NCBI GenBank assembly: GCA_026419785.1
Contig: JAODTK010005560.1
Coordinates: 1 to 64,000, forward strand
Direction of reading: 5' to 3'
Source: Sclerodactyla briareus
Taxonomy: Eukaryota > Echinodermata > Holothuroidea > Dendrochirotida > Sclerodactylidae
Length of the DNA stretch: 64,000 nt
Shown here piece after piece: positions 12,681 to 23,602 of the stretch. A model generated the notes under the pieces. That model had not been told where the DNA came from. It saw only the letters and a list, made by a program, of their open reading frames with translations, and ran no database searches. Made by a program: the position numbers and the translations under genes. Positions within the stretch are counted from its first letter, which is position 1. Each line of letters begins with the position of its first letter.

Positions 12681-12870
12681 GCCCTGCAAACGTTAATGTC
12701 GGTCGTTGGGCAAAAGTGCTTCCACCGACGAGTCGACGGTGCTCAATACAGCTGAGGGGGTGGATGGCCACAAGGAGGTCGGCTTCCTGTTACCAACTAA
12801 AGACGTCCACTCCACCCAGGGGAACCAAAATGGGCCAACTATGTCAAGGGGGTTGTACAAAACTACAAAG
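12681..12870 (+). CDS. galk1: Galactokinase, exon 2 (by homology to GALK1)
   Basis: Galactokinase phosphorylates alpha-D-galactose at C1 using ATP, the first committed step of the Leloir pathway in the cytosol. The exon follows TTTTCTCCAG and opens with A-L-Q-T, where GALK1 exon 2 begins just after the LP(M) of exon 1. It continues with [13 protein letters not shown] and [15 protein letters not shown]. After a one-base frame change comes [15 protein letters not shown], matching the strongly conserved [14 protein letters not shown] of animal GALK1. It ends AAAG/GTACAG, phase 1, which joins correctly to the next exon. A second small indel lies near 12700. The N-terminal GEHTDY motif must be on an upstream exon not found here. 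Confidence 0.88.
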
Positions 12871-14120
12871 GTACAGTATATGCTCAGTTGGTATGAAGTT
12901 TATATTTGTGCAAATGTGGTGGATCTTGTAGTTTGGATCACCTAATTGAATACTACTCATGATATAGGCTTATTTTGGAAGAAATGTGAACGTTTCGGGA
13001 TTGACTTTCCCATTACGATAACTCTCTCACTTATGAAACAGTGACCAAGACTTATTACGGTGACATGTGTGCATCATGTGTACAAGTTTCTGCTCGATAC
13101 ATTTGTATTATTATTTCAGATTTACAAAGAAAATGAGATAGAGGATAAGGACAACTTAATCCTGTGACCCAAAGGTCTGCTGACCCTGAAACAATACTTA
13201 GGGAATAATAAACAGATACTCGGGCCTTGTGCAGAATTGAAACTGCGATGACATCATAATAGAGGTTAGAAAAGCCTGAGGCGCAGCTGGGGGGTTTTCC
13301 CAACCATTATGACATCAAATCGGTCTTAATTCGAAAACAGAGGCCCGCTGTGTCTGTTAATTATTCCTATTCTTAAAACACCCAATCACTTTACATAATG
13401 ATTCACTTACAAAATGTGTGATTATAATGACTGAAATTGGTTTTAGCGAAAGTTTCAAGGACTGTGTTCGAGATCAAAATACCCACACTCACGCGCGCGA
13501 GTAAATTGTACATCGCGATCATGCCGCGCACCTATCCTCATTTCGTCAGCCGGTGTCAGTATCAGAATTATCACTGGTCATAATTCACTTTTACACGCTA
13601 ATTCTACATACGTCAACGTGGTATTCATGAATGTAATAAATATCAAGGAACTGGATCCAATTGATTTATATTATCACTCACTCAACTCACCCCATATTGG
13701 TTCAATGCACATATACCACCCCTTATTGCCTGCCACCAACAATTGCAGTCCGAGAGAAATGTTGTAAAGTTGGCACAGTGGAGGAGCCCTGAAAGGAAAT
13801 CGCAAGGAAGCTCATCTCCACAATCACCAAGATGGCTGACCAAACCCTGGGGAGAGTATTAAGTAGGTGGGGGAGCTGGATAATTTGATGTGAGCAGAGA
13901 TGTATTGACAAGAGAGTGTCATTGTGTCTGGAATGGCATTGTTAAATATGACCTCATGACTCTTAGGACTTCCATTCACTCTATTGTTACAATATGGCAG
14001 CCAAACCCACAGACCCAAATCAGCTCTTCTGAGTGCACAACTGTGGAATCCTCTGCCGTACAAATTACAAAGTCAATAATTATATCCCCACTTCAGCGGG
14101 ATATATGGTTCTGGCTTCGC

Positions 14121-14185
14121 AGTCTCCGCCGTCGCCGCCGGCATCCGCGGTCTGCGTCCGCATCCGCGTCTGCGTCCGCCGACCG
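14121..14185. repeat. GC-rich CCGCRTC minisatellite
   Basis: Short units of the type CCGCATC/CCGCGTC/CTGCGTC repeat about eight times. In translation they give poly-Ser-Ala or poly-Asp-Ala strings, which explains the artificial ORFs on both strands. Confidence 0.75.
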
Positions 14186-14193
14186 CCGTTCCT

Positions 14194-14800
14194 TGTTAGC
14201 GCCATAACTCTCCAACACTTGGTCAGTTTGAGCCGAAACTTGGGCAAACATGTCCGCCTTAGTGGATCCGGATGAGTTTGAAAGTGGGCGCGCCAAATGA
14301 AAGGGGTCTGCTAATTTGCATAATTTCCACCCAATTGGAAGATCTCCAGTTAGCGCAATAACTCTTACGCTTTTTCCGTTGATCTGAAACTTGGTACAAT
14401 TGTCCGCCTGTAACTATCGCATGGTTCGGAAATGGGCATCACTGCATTGCTGTGGGCCGCTAATTTGCATAATTCTCGCCGAAATTTTCAGTTAGTCTGA
14501 TTTGAACGAAAACTTGGGGGTAGGGATATATTGGTCCCGAAAAATGTGGGAGTCATTTCAAGGTCATCAAAGGTAAAATTGTGTTATAATTTATGCGATT
14601 CTCCTACTTCTGGAGATTTGAACGAAACTTGGTGGGAAGAAAATATAGGTGTTATCTGGAAAAATTGGAGGTCATTTGCAAGGTCATTGGAGGTCAAACT
14701 GCAAATTTATCGATTTTCCAAACTTTGTAGATTTGAACGAAACTTGGTAGATGGGGGCTACATTTGTTCCTCCCTAAGTTAGAAGTCATTTCAAAGCATC
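14194..14800. repeat. Tandem repeats, ~150 bp then exactly 115 bp apart
   Basis: GTTAGCGC.ATAACTCT begins units at 14194 and 14349, and a weaker form at 14491. GATTTGAACGAAA.CTTGG recurs at 14499, 14614 and 14729, an even 115-bp spacing. The units contain GGTCATTTCAAGGTCA and GGTCATTTGCAAGGTCA. No coding capacity is present. It lies in the intron between galactokinase exons 2 and 3. Confidence 0.7.
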
Positions 14801-15154
14801 ATGTGCAAAACTTCGCATAATTCAGTGCCTATAGCCAACACCCTGGATATACATAAAATTTGGTGGATGAAGTTTGTCTGGTTTCTGACCAAAATGGGGT
14901 CTTTATGGGGGTTAGATACGTCTTCCCAAGAGTTGCTCAAAAGTGGGGATATACACGTGGGCGGGGTACCCGCCTAACATGTCTAGTAAAAATGTAATTT
15001 GAATACTATGCTGTAACAAACTTAGATTGGAACCCAACAAGAACTCCAATATTATTACAAGGGTTGAAAATTAGTCAGAATAATTTATAAGTAAATACAC
15101 CTATTTTTGGTATAGCTCATGTCGTCAGTGTGCAAGAATGCAGCATTACTGTGC

Positions 15155-15490
15155 TTAGGGAAGAGTAGCAGAATAGTATCAGTGATGTTTTGCAAGCAAG
15201 CATTCCAGGTTAGAATTCCGCCGTCAAAACAGATTTTTTTCCTTAGGTGGCGGTACTTGCACTTGCAAAGGGCGAATTCCCTCCACTTCATGGTTTCCGT
15301 GGGGATGCTCAGAATTCCGGAGGGGTGTTCAGGATGTTTGTTATAAGTCCTGTCAGTCGGCTGCGAGCAGTCACAGTTGAACTTTCGCTCCTCCGGATTC
15401 CAAGAAAGTGGTCGGGTCCTGGAATTAACTGATAGTCCTTTCGGAGGGGCTCCAACATGGCGGTCCCGGGGATTGGTTACACTGTTAACC
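15155..15490 (+). repeat. Dispersed repeat pair, copy 1
   Basis: It shares ordered blocks with 51405-51725: GCAAGCATTCC, a T-rich run, CGGTACTTGCA, CATTCCAG/CTCCTCC, CGGATTCC/GGTTCCGAG, AGTCCTTTCGG and ATGGCGG followed by CCC. The two copies are strongly diverged. Both end near a YY1-like ATGGCGG word, as often seen near retroelement promoters. Confidence 0.5.
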
Positions 15491-16377
15491 ATGAGAAATT
15501 TTAGTTGACTTTAGCCTGACTCCCTATGTGGAACAAAAGGGAGCTTCATAGTAATGCTTGGAGATTTCAGTCCAACATTCAGTACTTGTTGTTTTTTATC
15601 CACCTAGTGGCTACTGTTGTGGCAGACATTGTCTCCCAGATCTCATTTTTAATGTTATGCTGTCTATGTCTATTGATAATTGAACCAGTATACGTCAACT
15701 GGATATGTTAAATAACTACCCTCTCTGCAGTTCTGCTGAAGCAGCGTAGCTTAGTATCATAAGATAGTTCATACAAAAATGAGCATACTCTATGCCATCG
15801 ACTATTTTAGGAAAGAAAAACCCTAATTGACACCAAATTGGTGTCTCATATTTGGAGGGCACGCAACCCGGGATTGATAAAGCGCCATCATTTGGTTGAT
15901 TTGACAGAGTCGTATGTAGTCATTTTGCTTAGTAGCAGGCATATTCCGCAATGACAGGACTACAAAAGACTGCGGAGGAGCCTATAATGTTTACCAGATT
16001 CTGCTGATAACTGCGCTTCTTGTACATGTCACAAGACCAGTCACTCCCTCTCGCCTACTTTAAACACAGCCTCAACCTATCCTCATGCTTTACCTACCAC
16101 CTCCCCCCCCCCCCCCCCCCCATCAAAATATTCTGGAGTAAGAGAGGACAATGGTGGTTGCCAGTTGAGTAGGTTGATTTTGCAAGAATGAGACTGTTTG
16201 GCTAAAAAGGAGGGGGGGGGGGGGTACGTCATTCGTAGACCCAAAACCGTGTTTTCGGGGATACCAGTACTGTTTAAAAAAAAGCAGTACTGTTTAAAAA
16301 AAAAAGCAGCTGAAGTTAAGAAATAGGGTGTTGATCAATTAAATGGAAATATTTGAATATTCTTTCATTATTGACAG

Positions 16378-16634
16378 GTTCCTTGGTCCCCTTTAATGCT
16401 GTTATTGCCAGTACAGTCCCCCTTGGGGGAGGGGTCTCTAGCTCGGCCTCGTTGGAGGTAGCTACGTACACCTTCCTGGAGCAGCTGGACCCGTCCAAGC
16501 CACAGCCGGATCCCAGGGCCAGGGCCCTGGCATGTCAGAAGGGCCGAGCATGACTTCCCCAAATGATGACTGTGGTATCAGGACCAGTTAATCAGCGATG
16601 GGGGGATGGGGCCGAGCACTGCTCATGACTGCAG
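16378..16634 (+). CDS. galk1: Galactokinase, exon 3 with the ATP-binding GHMP motif
   Basis: The exon follows TTATTGACAG and starts in the phase left by exon 2, giving G-S-L-V-P-F-N-A-V. It then contains [19 protein letters not shown], the GHMP-kinase phosphate-binding loop (PxGGGLSSSAS), almost identical to GALK1. From about 16540 the frame shifts, but the encoded residues remain traceable: AEHDFP, then a degraded PCGIMDQFIS block holding the catalytic Asp region, then ALL..DC before GACTGCAG/GTATGG. The frameshifts (at least two in 90 bp) interrupt the reading as given. Because both splice sites are intact and the homology continues through the breaks, sequencing error is more likely than a pseudogene. 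The adjoining 7.66-kb intron contains the GC-rich block. Confidence 0.93.
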
Positions 16635-18190
16635 GTATGGTCTGCAGGTTTAGGATATTTTGGTCTCCTCCATCATCTGGTTTGGGTCATCTCATTGATG
16701 TATGTGGGACAAGACAATTGTTTTGTTTTTATCTCTCCGCAAACCTTCCTGTACTGGAGCTTGGTGTGACCTAGCTACGGTACTTGCTGTGGTGTTTCAC
16801 GTATTGCGTACACTTCCACGATACTGGCTAGCGCTGTTACCTTGTGGTTCTTCGTCTGTTGTACGGGTTTTCCGAGCCCTCGGCCTCTACCCTCCTCCCC
16901 CTCCCGCCATCCCTACCCTTCGGTTTCCTTCCCCCCTGCCCTTCTTCCCAGGGGTTTGGAGGATTGTCAGGGTCTCCTTTAGCATCTTGGCCACACAGCG
17001 GGCGGCAGAAAAGCCACCGTGGGAGAGAAATTCATCTATGTGGGGTAGATTCATGAATCACAGATTCCTATCCCTTTGTTTTTGAGATTTGGGGGTCAGG
17101 TGAGAGGTCAAAGTGAAAAATCCTTATACAAGTAAATAGGATGAAGTTCAGAATGTATAATGAGGAAGGTATAGAAACCCTAATGCTTGATCAAGATAGC
17201 AAAATTTACTGTGGAAAATGGGAAATTTGCACACTAGATATGTTTACTGATAAAGCGTGGTACATATCCCATGATATTTGTCATTTTGTATCATGCAGCC
17301 AATTCCTTTAGCTCCATATATCAAAAGATTAACAGGACACAGCTCGGGGAAGGAGGTTGGCAGGCCCGCTGCAGTTTATGGCTTTTGTGGTTGCACACTC
17401 CAGACCTTACACACTTGAGCCAGCGCTGCTTCCATGATAACTGGAGGGAGGCAGCCATTAAACGTCAGTATCTGGTGTCCCTAAACAGGTTCTAACAGCT
17501 ATTAGTCCCATCTGGCGCAAGGGCCTAGTGATTATGATTTTCCAGCCTGAGGGGTGGTTTGTGCCTGCAGGCTAGGGAGAGTGGGGCCAACAGTTTCTGT
17601 TCAGGAGCTCACCAGGAGACAAGGGTTATATGGTAGCTACAGTCTTGTGTTGAGCTAAAGGCTACTGGCTTCATGTGCTGGCAGTAGGCGTCCAAAAAAC
17701 GAGCGGAGAATCACTAAGCTTTTCGTTTTTTTTATTCATGAGACATCACCGGGAAGACACCCGCGCTAATTGTTGCACCACTCGCTACCAGACGACAAGC
17801 CCGATGACATGTCCCTCTCCGATCGGTAGCTTGGACATGTTCAGGACAGTAGTTTGGGTATAGCAATGAGATACAAACAATGTTACAACTGCCGCCTTAT
17901 TTTTCCTATAAGTCTCCGCCATTTGGAATACACCTCATCCACAAACTGCAATTATTTTATTCATCCATCTCTCTTCCATTCATATGGTCCCGCCTCGACT
18001 GAGTGAGGCAGAAGAGGGTCTGCTGTCTTTTGCCCCCCCCCCCCCCTCATCCTCCCTTCCCAGCTGGGCTGCCCCTTCAGCATGATTTATGACTAGTAAC
18101 AGGACTATATAAGGCCACTGATTGGCAAGGCCTGGGTTCTGCTATGTGGGGTGTACATTGCACAAGTGATTGTGAACTGTTTATTGTTAA
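16635..18190. other. Galactokinase intron, left part, nothing recognised
   Basis: No domain, splice pair or RNA gene was found. A 127-codon ORF at 16702-17085 is Leu/Pro/Arg-rich and has no recognisable domain. A weak trace of the AGGTCA satellite family lies at about 17085-17170. Confidence 0.4.
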
Positions 18191-18235
18191 ACGTCTATCT
18201 CAGATGAGGTGGGACCTTGATGGGTGAAGCCATAT

Positions 18236-18388
18236 CATTCCTTCATGGGCGTAATCAGTTAATCTATTCAGATATTCAATTACCCATATTGGACCCTGCA
18301 CCCCACCCCCACGCCATTGAACATTTGGCATTAACACAAAAGTCCGGGTGGCCACCCCATCGCCCTTCTCTGTTGCCAGACGTTTCAT
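18236..18388 (+). repeat. Left arm of a large inverted repeat bracketing the GC-rich block
   Basis: The stretch from CCCATATTGGACCCTGCACC through CACGCCATTGAA, TAACACAAAAGTC and CATCGCCCTTCTC matches the reverse complement of 23603-23715, where CCCTGCACCCCACTC, GCGCCATTGAAA, TAACACAAAAGTC and CCATTGCCCTTCTC appear in the same order. The match is about 100 bp at roughly 80% by eye. Confidence 0.8.
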
Positions 18389-19099
18389 CTACATTGAGCA
18401 TCGTGGCTTAGGGAAATTTGTCAGAAATTCACCCTTTAGATTTAGTCTTACGACTCCAATCCTCGTTTTATCATTTGGATAAAACCTGTCTAAAGTTGAT
18501 TTTCACCTATTCCAAACGACTTTTTCTTGGGGATTAGGTCGTTTTTGAAGGAACCTATTACTTCTTCTCGATCTCGGATTTGCCGTAAGTCTTTGTTTAG
18601 CTAAGCTGCACCTACCACTGCAGTATTGTGAACAACGTTCCCTACTGCATAAATCCAGTGCGTGTGACATTCGGCCCGTATCTGTTCGTGCAGCAGGGCT
18701 GGGACTTGTTGTAGGGGATCCCTGCCTGGCGCCGCCCGCCCCTCTTCCCTTTTTCCCCCCCCTCCCTCTTCCCCCGGGTTCCCCTCCCTACCTTCCCTTC
18801 CCCTCCCCACATTCCCTTCCCCGTTACCTGGGTTGGGGGTTGCCGCGCGCAGCGCTAGGGATTTTAGTTACGTAAATCGGTGCGAGGAGGGGGAAGGGAA
18901 TGTGAGTAAGTACAGTTTGTGGGAGTCCTGTAGGATATGGTTTTCATGCATGAAATGTCGGCTCGTGCAATTGCATGCGAGCCGTATCCTGTGATGTTCA
19001 ATGCCCATAGTTTCCATGTTCGTGGAGATGGGTTCCAGCATGATTATAGGCTCGTTGCCTTCGGGTTTGAGCTGTAGTGCGCAATGTTTGAGTGGTTAC

Positions 19100-19570
19100 G
19101 CAGTTTCCACGTGCTATATATCGACTTTATGCCAGTGGAGGGGTCGTGGTCATAGAGAACCTCTCTCAGCGGCCCCTTCCCAGGTAGGGAAGTGGGCCGT
19201 TTCCATCTCCGATCGTCAATGTTGATGTGACTATGCTTACCATTACATTGCATTCACACAGTTACCACTTCTCCCAGTTATGGAGAAATGGGAGCTCACA
19301 CCTTTGATAGCCGATCTTTAATGTGTCACTTATGTATTGCCACTTTAACATGTATTGACTCTATGTCCGTGAGCGGGGGTTCATGGACGTAGAGTGGGGA
19401 ACTTCCTCAGCGGCCTTCTCCTAGTTGGAGAAAGGGGACGCTTGTACCTGGGTTCGCCGTTGTGTCTGGTATTTCTTATGATGCTACGTGACTTTTATGT
19501 CCGTGAACAAGGGTTCATGGACGTAACAGATTCCTCAGCGCCTTTCTAGCAGGTATGAGAAAGCGTGCTG
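19100..19570 (+). repeat. Three units each with a double hairpin
   Basis: Each unit has stem-loop A, best seen in the third as TATGTCCGTGAAC...GTTCATGGACGTA, a 13-bp stem with one or two G:T or mismatched positions. Stem-loop B follows CTCAGCG, as CCTTCTCC..GGAGAAAGG in the second unit and CTTCCC..GGGAAG in the first. Units start near 19128, 19348 and 19492. The loops vary but the stems are partly preserved, so the structure may be under selection at the RNA or cruciform level. Confidence 0.65.
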
Positions 19571-19979
19571 TTTTTGTTTTTTGTACGCTCATCAAGTTGT
19601 CCCCACTGCTGGCAAGACTCGAGAGGTAGCGGGTATGTTCTTGCGCCGAGGCCCGTAAGGCCCGGTGCGGACATCACGCGTCGGAAGTGAAGTAGGCAGG
19701 GGATCGTCGCCAGAGTGGGAAGTCAGCATCGTCAGTGTCCTCGAGAAAGACCCCGGGAAGGAAGAAGGGAGAGGTCGGACAGAAGACTTCGAGCTCGGGG
19801 CCCCTTAGGGGACAGGGGGGTGTATTAAGTCAGGTTAGAGCCGCTTCCCCGGGCTGGCGCTTTGGATCATCCCGGTCATAGACATGGGCCGGGTGATCCT
19901 AAAAGCCCGCAATTCGGCTTCGTGTCTCGCACACCGACTTTGTCGGGGCCGGTTCCGGCTCGGTAGCCGTACACCCCCG

Positions 19980-20360
19980 TCCGAGCCGGAGGCCCTCCCG
20001 GCGCGGAGAGAGCCAACCAACCGGGTCGGACGGGTAAGCCTCGGTTGGACTGCGGTTACCCGCCCGTCACGGCCGGGGGCCCCTCCCAGCACGGGAGGGA
20101 AGCCGTACCCAAACGGGTCCGGCGGGGGTGATCCTCGGTGGGACTGTGGTTCCGCCCGTCACGGGCCGGGGGACCCCTTGCCGGTGGAGGAGACGACCAA
20201 ACCAGGTCGGCCGGGTGAGCCTCGTTGGATCGGTTACCCGCCCCGTCACGGGCCGGGGGCCCCTCCCGGCGTTGAGGAGCTGACCCAACCGGGCCGGCCG
20301 TGGTGATCCTCGGTTGGACTGAGGGAACCCGCCCGTCATGGTCGGTGCGGGTGCCGTGCA
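19980..20360. repeat. ~90-bp GC-rich tandem array, four units
   Basis: The anchor CCCGTCA(C/T)GG appears at 20063, 20155, 20242 and 20332 (spacing 92, 87, 90). Each is followed by GGCCGGGGG.CCCC and preceded by CCTCG(G)TTGGA. Long opposed ORFs here arise from the lack of A/T-rich stop codons. Confidence 0.85.
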
Positions 20361-21779
20361 CCAATCCCGGCCGGCCGGCCCTGGACCGGACGGGGACGGG
20401 CCGGGGGTCGGGCCACTGGACGACGGACCACAGCCGGCCGCGCGGGGGCGTTTCAGACCAAATTGCGGGTCCGGCAGACACGGTCCATGGGGTTGCTGCC
20501 AGACCACGCGACCCAGAAGTATCACGGTCCATACGGGATCGCCAGCAGCCTCTTCTCACGTCAACCATGCGAGTTGAAGCGGACCAAGACCTCCTAGAGT
20601 CCCCTACCCCGGAGGTACAGGACCTTTCTCCCTTGCCTTCCTCGGACGTTCACGTTTCCCTCGGACAGCGAAGGAGCCGCAGGGCTCACCAGGGCAAACA
20701 CAGTGATCTTGGAAAGGGGTCATAATGGGGGGGGGGGTCGTCGTAGCTCCTCCCATCCTACACTAGAGATAGCTATATCTCCGCCGCGGAAAAAGTCGAG
20801 CACGCTGGATATGGACCAAAAGACCGGCCGACGAATCAGCCGGCCCGGCGCGGGTGCTGACACTCAGTCCGGGCGGAGGGACCTGTCCCGGCGAGGAGGG
20901 TGCCGATCGGGCAAGTGCCGGCGCTTTTGCCGTATCTCTCGTCCGAACCGGAGGCCCACTCTCAGCGAGGAGGGAGCCGAAAGACCCGGTTCCTGTGAGA
21001 TGCGGAACACCCAGAGGCCTCTCCCGACGCGGTGGGACCCGACCCGTATTTGCCGTCACGGGGGTCCACCCGTCACGGCGGGGCGGCAGGATTCGATTTA
21101 GCATCCCGACGCGGTTGGGGGATCCAGGGCCCGTCCAAAGTCACCGTCACATGGGGCGTAAGCTGGAACGCATGGGAGCTTCCCACACCAGAGGATTAGG
21201 GCCACTCCTTGGAACACGCGCATCCTTCGTTAGCTTGTAGCCAGGGGAGATATAGATGCAGCAGGGCCACTGCCGTCGCTGGTCATTCTTACTTAGTTTC
21301 TCCCGCGGTTGGTGGGCGGCCCCCGGGAGACCCGGTATGGAGAAACACTCCCAAGGGGGAGCGTTAAACGCCATCCGGCGGATTATCGCTTTCAGGAGCC
21401 GCTGGAGAAGCCCCTGCTCCGGCCCTTTAGGTCGGACGACAGCCCACCCCGCGGTCACCGGGGAGCCTCTGTGCGGACTCTGGGGGACAAAACGACAGTC
21501 ATCCAGGCTCAGGCGGCGGGATGGACTGAGCAACGAGAAGAAAGCTCGAACACGTAGTCTACGCGGACGCGTTCCTCCTGGACCAGGTCTCAGCACAGCC
21601 CAAGTGGCGAGAGCATCCTCTCTACCAGGCCCGTGACGGCTCGCTCGAACGACCAACTGCTCACTACCTATGGACAGAACCGTTAGCCGCCGTGCTCTCT
21701 CCCCGCCGGGCCCACAACCGAATTAGCCGTGCAGGCCCCCCTGTAGCAACCCGGCATGGTTGGGGCTCCCAGCCTTGGC

Positions 21780-23200
21780 CTGGCCCATGGAGCCACTAGA
21801 GCCGAAGGCGGCTCTTCAGAGCCGTGAATCGTTCTTTCCCGGGCCCTTCCGAACCCAGGGGTAGACTCCCCCGAGCCAGGAGTTCGCTGATCTTCCAGTC
21901 ACCAGAGCCGTGGACCGACTCGCCCGGAGCCGTGGATGGGCTATCCCGGCTCTCCAGAGCGGCGGGCCGACTCTTTCCGCCTGAACGAGACGAGATGGTG
22001 CTTCCAGGCGCCTTGACCGACTGTCCGATCCTCGGAAGCCAGATCGGCTCTTCTGAGCCCTGGGGGCGGCCCCGCCGGCCTCCTGATGCTAGGGCCCAAC
22101 TCGTTTTGCTCCGCGGCCAAGATCGGTCTTCCGCTCAGAGGCTGGCTCGTCCGTCTCTCTCCGAGCATGGGTCGCCCAACGGCTCTCCAGAGCTGCGGTC
22201 CGACTCCTCTGCCCTCGGGACATCGCGAGCGGCTATCCCGACTCTCCAGAACCGTGGGCTGACTCTTCCGACCCTCCTCAATCGGCTCTTGCCATGGGCC
22301 GGGGTTTCCCGGCTCTCGGCGCCGTGGGCCACTCTTCGGACCTCCTAATGGCATCTCCCGGGCCAAGGAGTCGGCTTCCCGGCTCTCCGGCCGTGGGCCG
22401 ACTCTTTTGGCCCTCCGGATCGGCTCTTCCGCCGTAGGTTGGCTTCCCGGCTCTCCGGAGCCCTTGGCGGCTCTTCCGGACCTCCTTAATTTAATGGCTC
22501 TTCGTCCGGCCGGCGGGAGCCGACCCAAACAGGGCCGGCCGGGGTGGGGCGATCTTCGGACCCCCCGTAATCAGCTCTTCTGGCGTGGGTAGGCTATCCG
22601 TCTACGAGAGGGGCCGACTCCTCCGGCCCTCCGGATCGGCTCTTCCGCCGTAGGGCCCAACTCTCCCAGACCTCCTGATCGTCCTCTTTCCGGAGTGGGG
22701 CCGACTCGTCAGAGCTCGATCGGCTCTCACAAGCAGTGGGCCGAATCCTCCCGACCTGATCAGATCTCCCACCGTGGATCGGCTTCCAGCCTTCGGCTAC
22801 CTTTCGGAGTACGATGGGCTCTCCGAGCCCTGGCCGACTCTGCGGCTCGAGCCACGGCCGCGTACTTGGTCGCGGGCGGTTTCCAGCTTCCCTAGCCGCG
22901 GACTGACTCTTCCGGCATAAATTTCGCCGGCTCGTGGGGGTGCCGTAACACCAGAGGACGCGTCGTAAACCAGATCAGCTCTCCCCAGCCGTTAAACGGC
23001 TCGGGGCTCGGGGTGGATCGGCTCTCCGGAGCCTCGGACTGGCCCCCCACAAAAGCCGTTGACCGACTCTCCCGTTCGGGTCTCCGAGCCTCGGTGCATT
23101 TTTTCCGGCCATCCGGAGCTGATCACTCTCCGAGGCTGAGGGTCCGCTCTCCCGTTTCTCCAGAACTGTCCATCGCTCTCCGGAACCGGTATGGCTCTTT
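21780..23200. repeat. ~70-bp GC-rich degenerate array
   Basis: A unit like GGCTCTCCGGAGC..TGGGC-CGACTCTTCCGG-CCTCC-GATC recurs many times. Clear examples of the GGGCC.ACTCTT anchor sit near 22258, 22327, 22386 and 22609. The palindrome CTCCGGAG recurs. The two strands carry complementary long ORFs that I regard as artefacts. Confidence 0.8.
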
Positions 23201-23415
23201 GGAACAAGGGCACCTATCCGGGCGTGTGCTGCCCGCGGCGCGTCAGCACGTTGCCGGGGCGGTCCGCACGCTAGCACGAGGCGGGTATGGGCCTACCCTC
23301 CATGGCACGGATGGCACTCGCTGAAGTAGACTCTTCCCGAGAAATGTCCGCCTCGTCTACCCCATGTATCTGCCACGTGATGGCACCGACCACCGCCACA
23401 GTGCCCGTGCTAGTC

Positions 23416-23519
23416 TGGTGCAGGGCCAATATGGGGTAAGTTGAATATCTGACAATAGATTCAACAAATGCACTGGTTTGTGAATCTGTGAAGTATGAAT
23501 ACTTACCCATATTGGACAC
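23416..23519. repeat. ~100-bp palindrome at the right edge of the GC block
   Basis: GGCCAATATGGGGTAAGT at the left pairs with ACTTACCCATATTGG at the right. Inner AGATTCAACAAA pairs with TTTGTGAATCT, leaving a short loop. The outer arm is the same sequence as the edge of the 18236 repeat, so the palindrome appears to be two copies of that edge in head-to-head orientation. Confidence 0.8.
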
Positions 23520-23602
23520 TCCCGCCCAACCGTCCCCACTCTCCGGGCCATCAGGGGCGTCCTCCTCTGTGGATTTGCGGGCCTTGCCCCAATTCTAGCG
23601 AC

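Larger units (their letters stand above)
18700..23400. repeat. GC-rich satellite/ribosomal-spacer-like block inside the galactokinase intron
   Basis: Composition changes abruptly from AT-rich to strongly GC-rich at about 18700 and back at about 23400. Inside, in order, are: a polypyrimidine stretch with an inverted repeat (CACATTCCCTTCCCC near 18808 and GGGGAAGGGAATGTG near 18890); three hairpin units (19100-19570); a unique GC-rich stretch; a ~90-bp array; a mixed GC-rich stretch; and a ~70-bp array. It resembles an rDNA intergenic spacer or external transcribed spacer in texture. I saw no 18S start (TACCTGGTTGATCC) or other rRNA sequence, so the origin is unproven. All long ORFs inside are composition artefacts. 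Confidence 0.7.

Noticed and set aside
14093-14296. ORFs with poly(Ser-Ala) and poly(Asp-Ala)
   Set aside because: Both are readings of the CCGCRTC minisatellite.
16702-17085. 127-codon ORF on the + strand
   Set aside because: It lies in a galactokinase intron, is Leu/Pro/Arg-rich with a low-complexity proline run, and has no domain or conserved motif.
19835-22528. Several ORFs of 100-195 codons on both strands
   Set aside because: They lie in GC-rich tandem repeats where stop codons are rare. Opposed overlapping frames, Arg/Pro/Gly-rich composition and lack of domains show they are artefacts.
18700-23400. Ribosomal RNA gene unit
   Set aside because: Texture suggests rDNA spacer, but no 18S, 5.8S or 28S signature sequence was found on either strand, so no rRNA gene is called.
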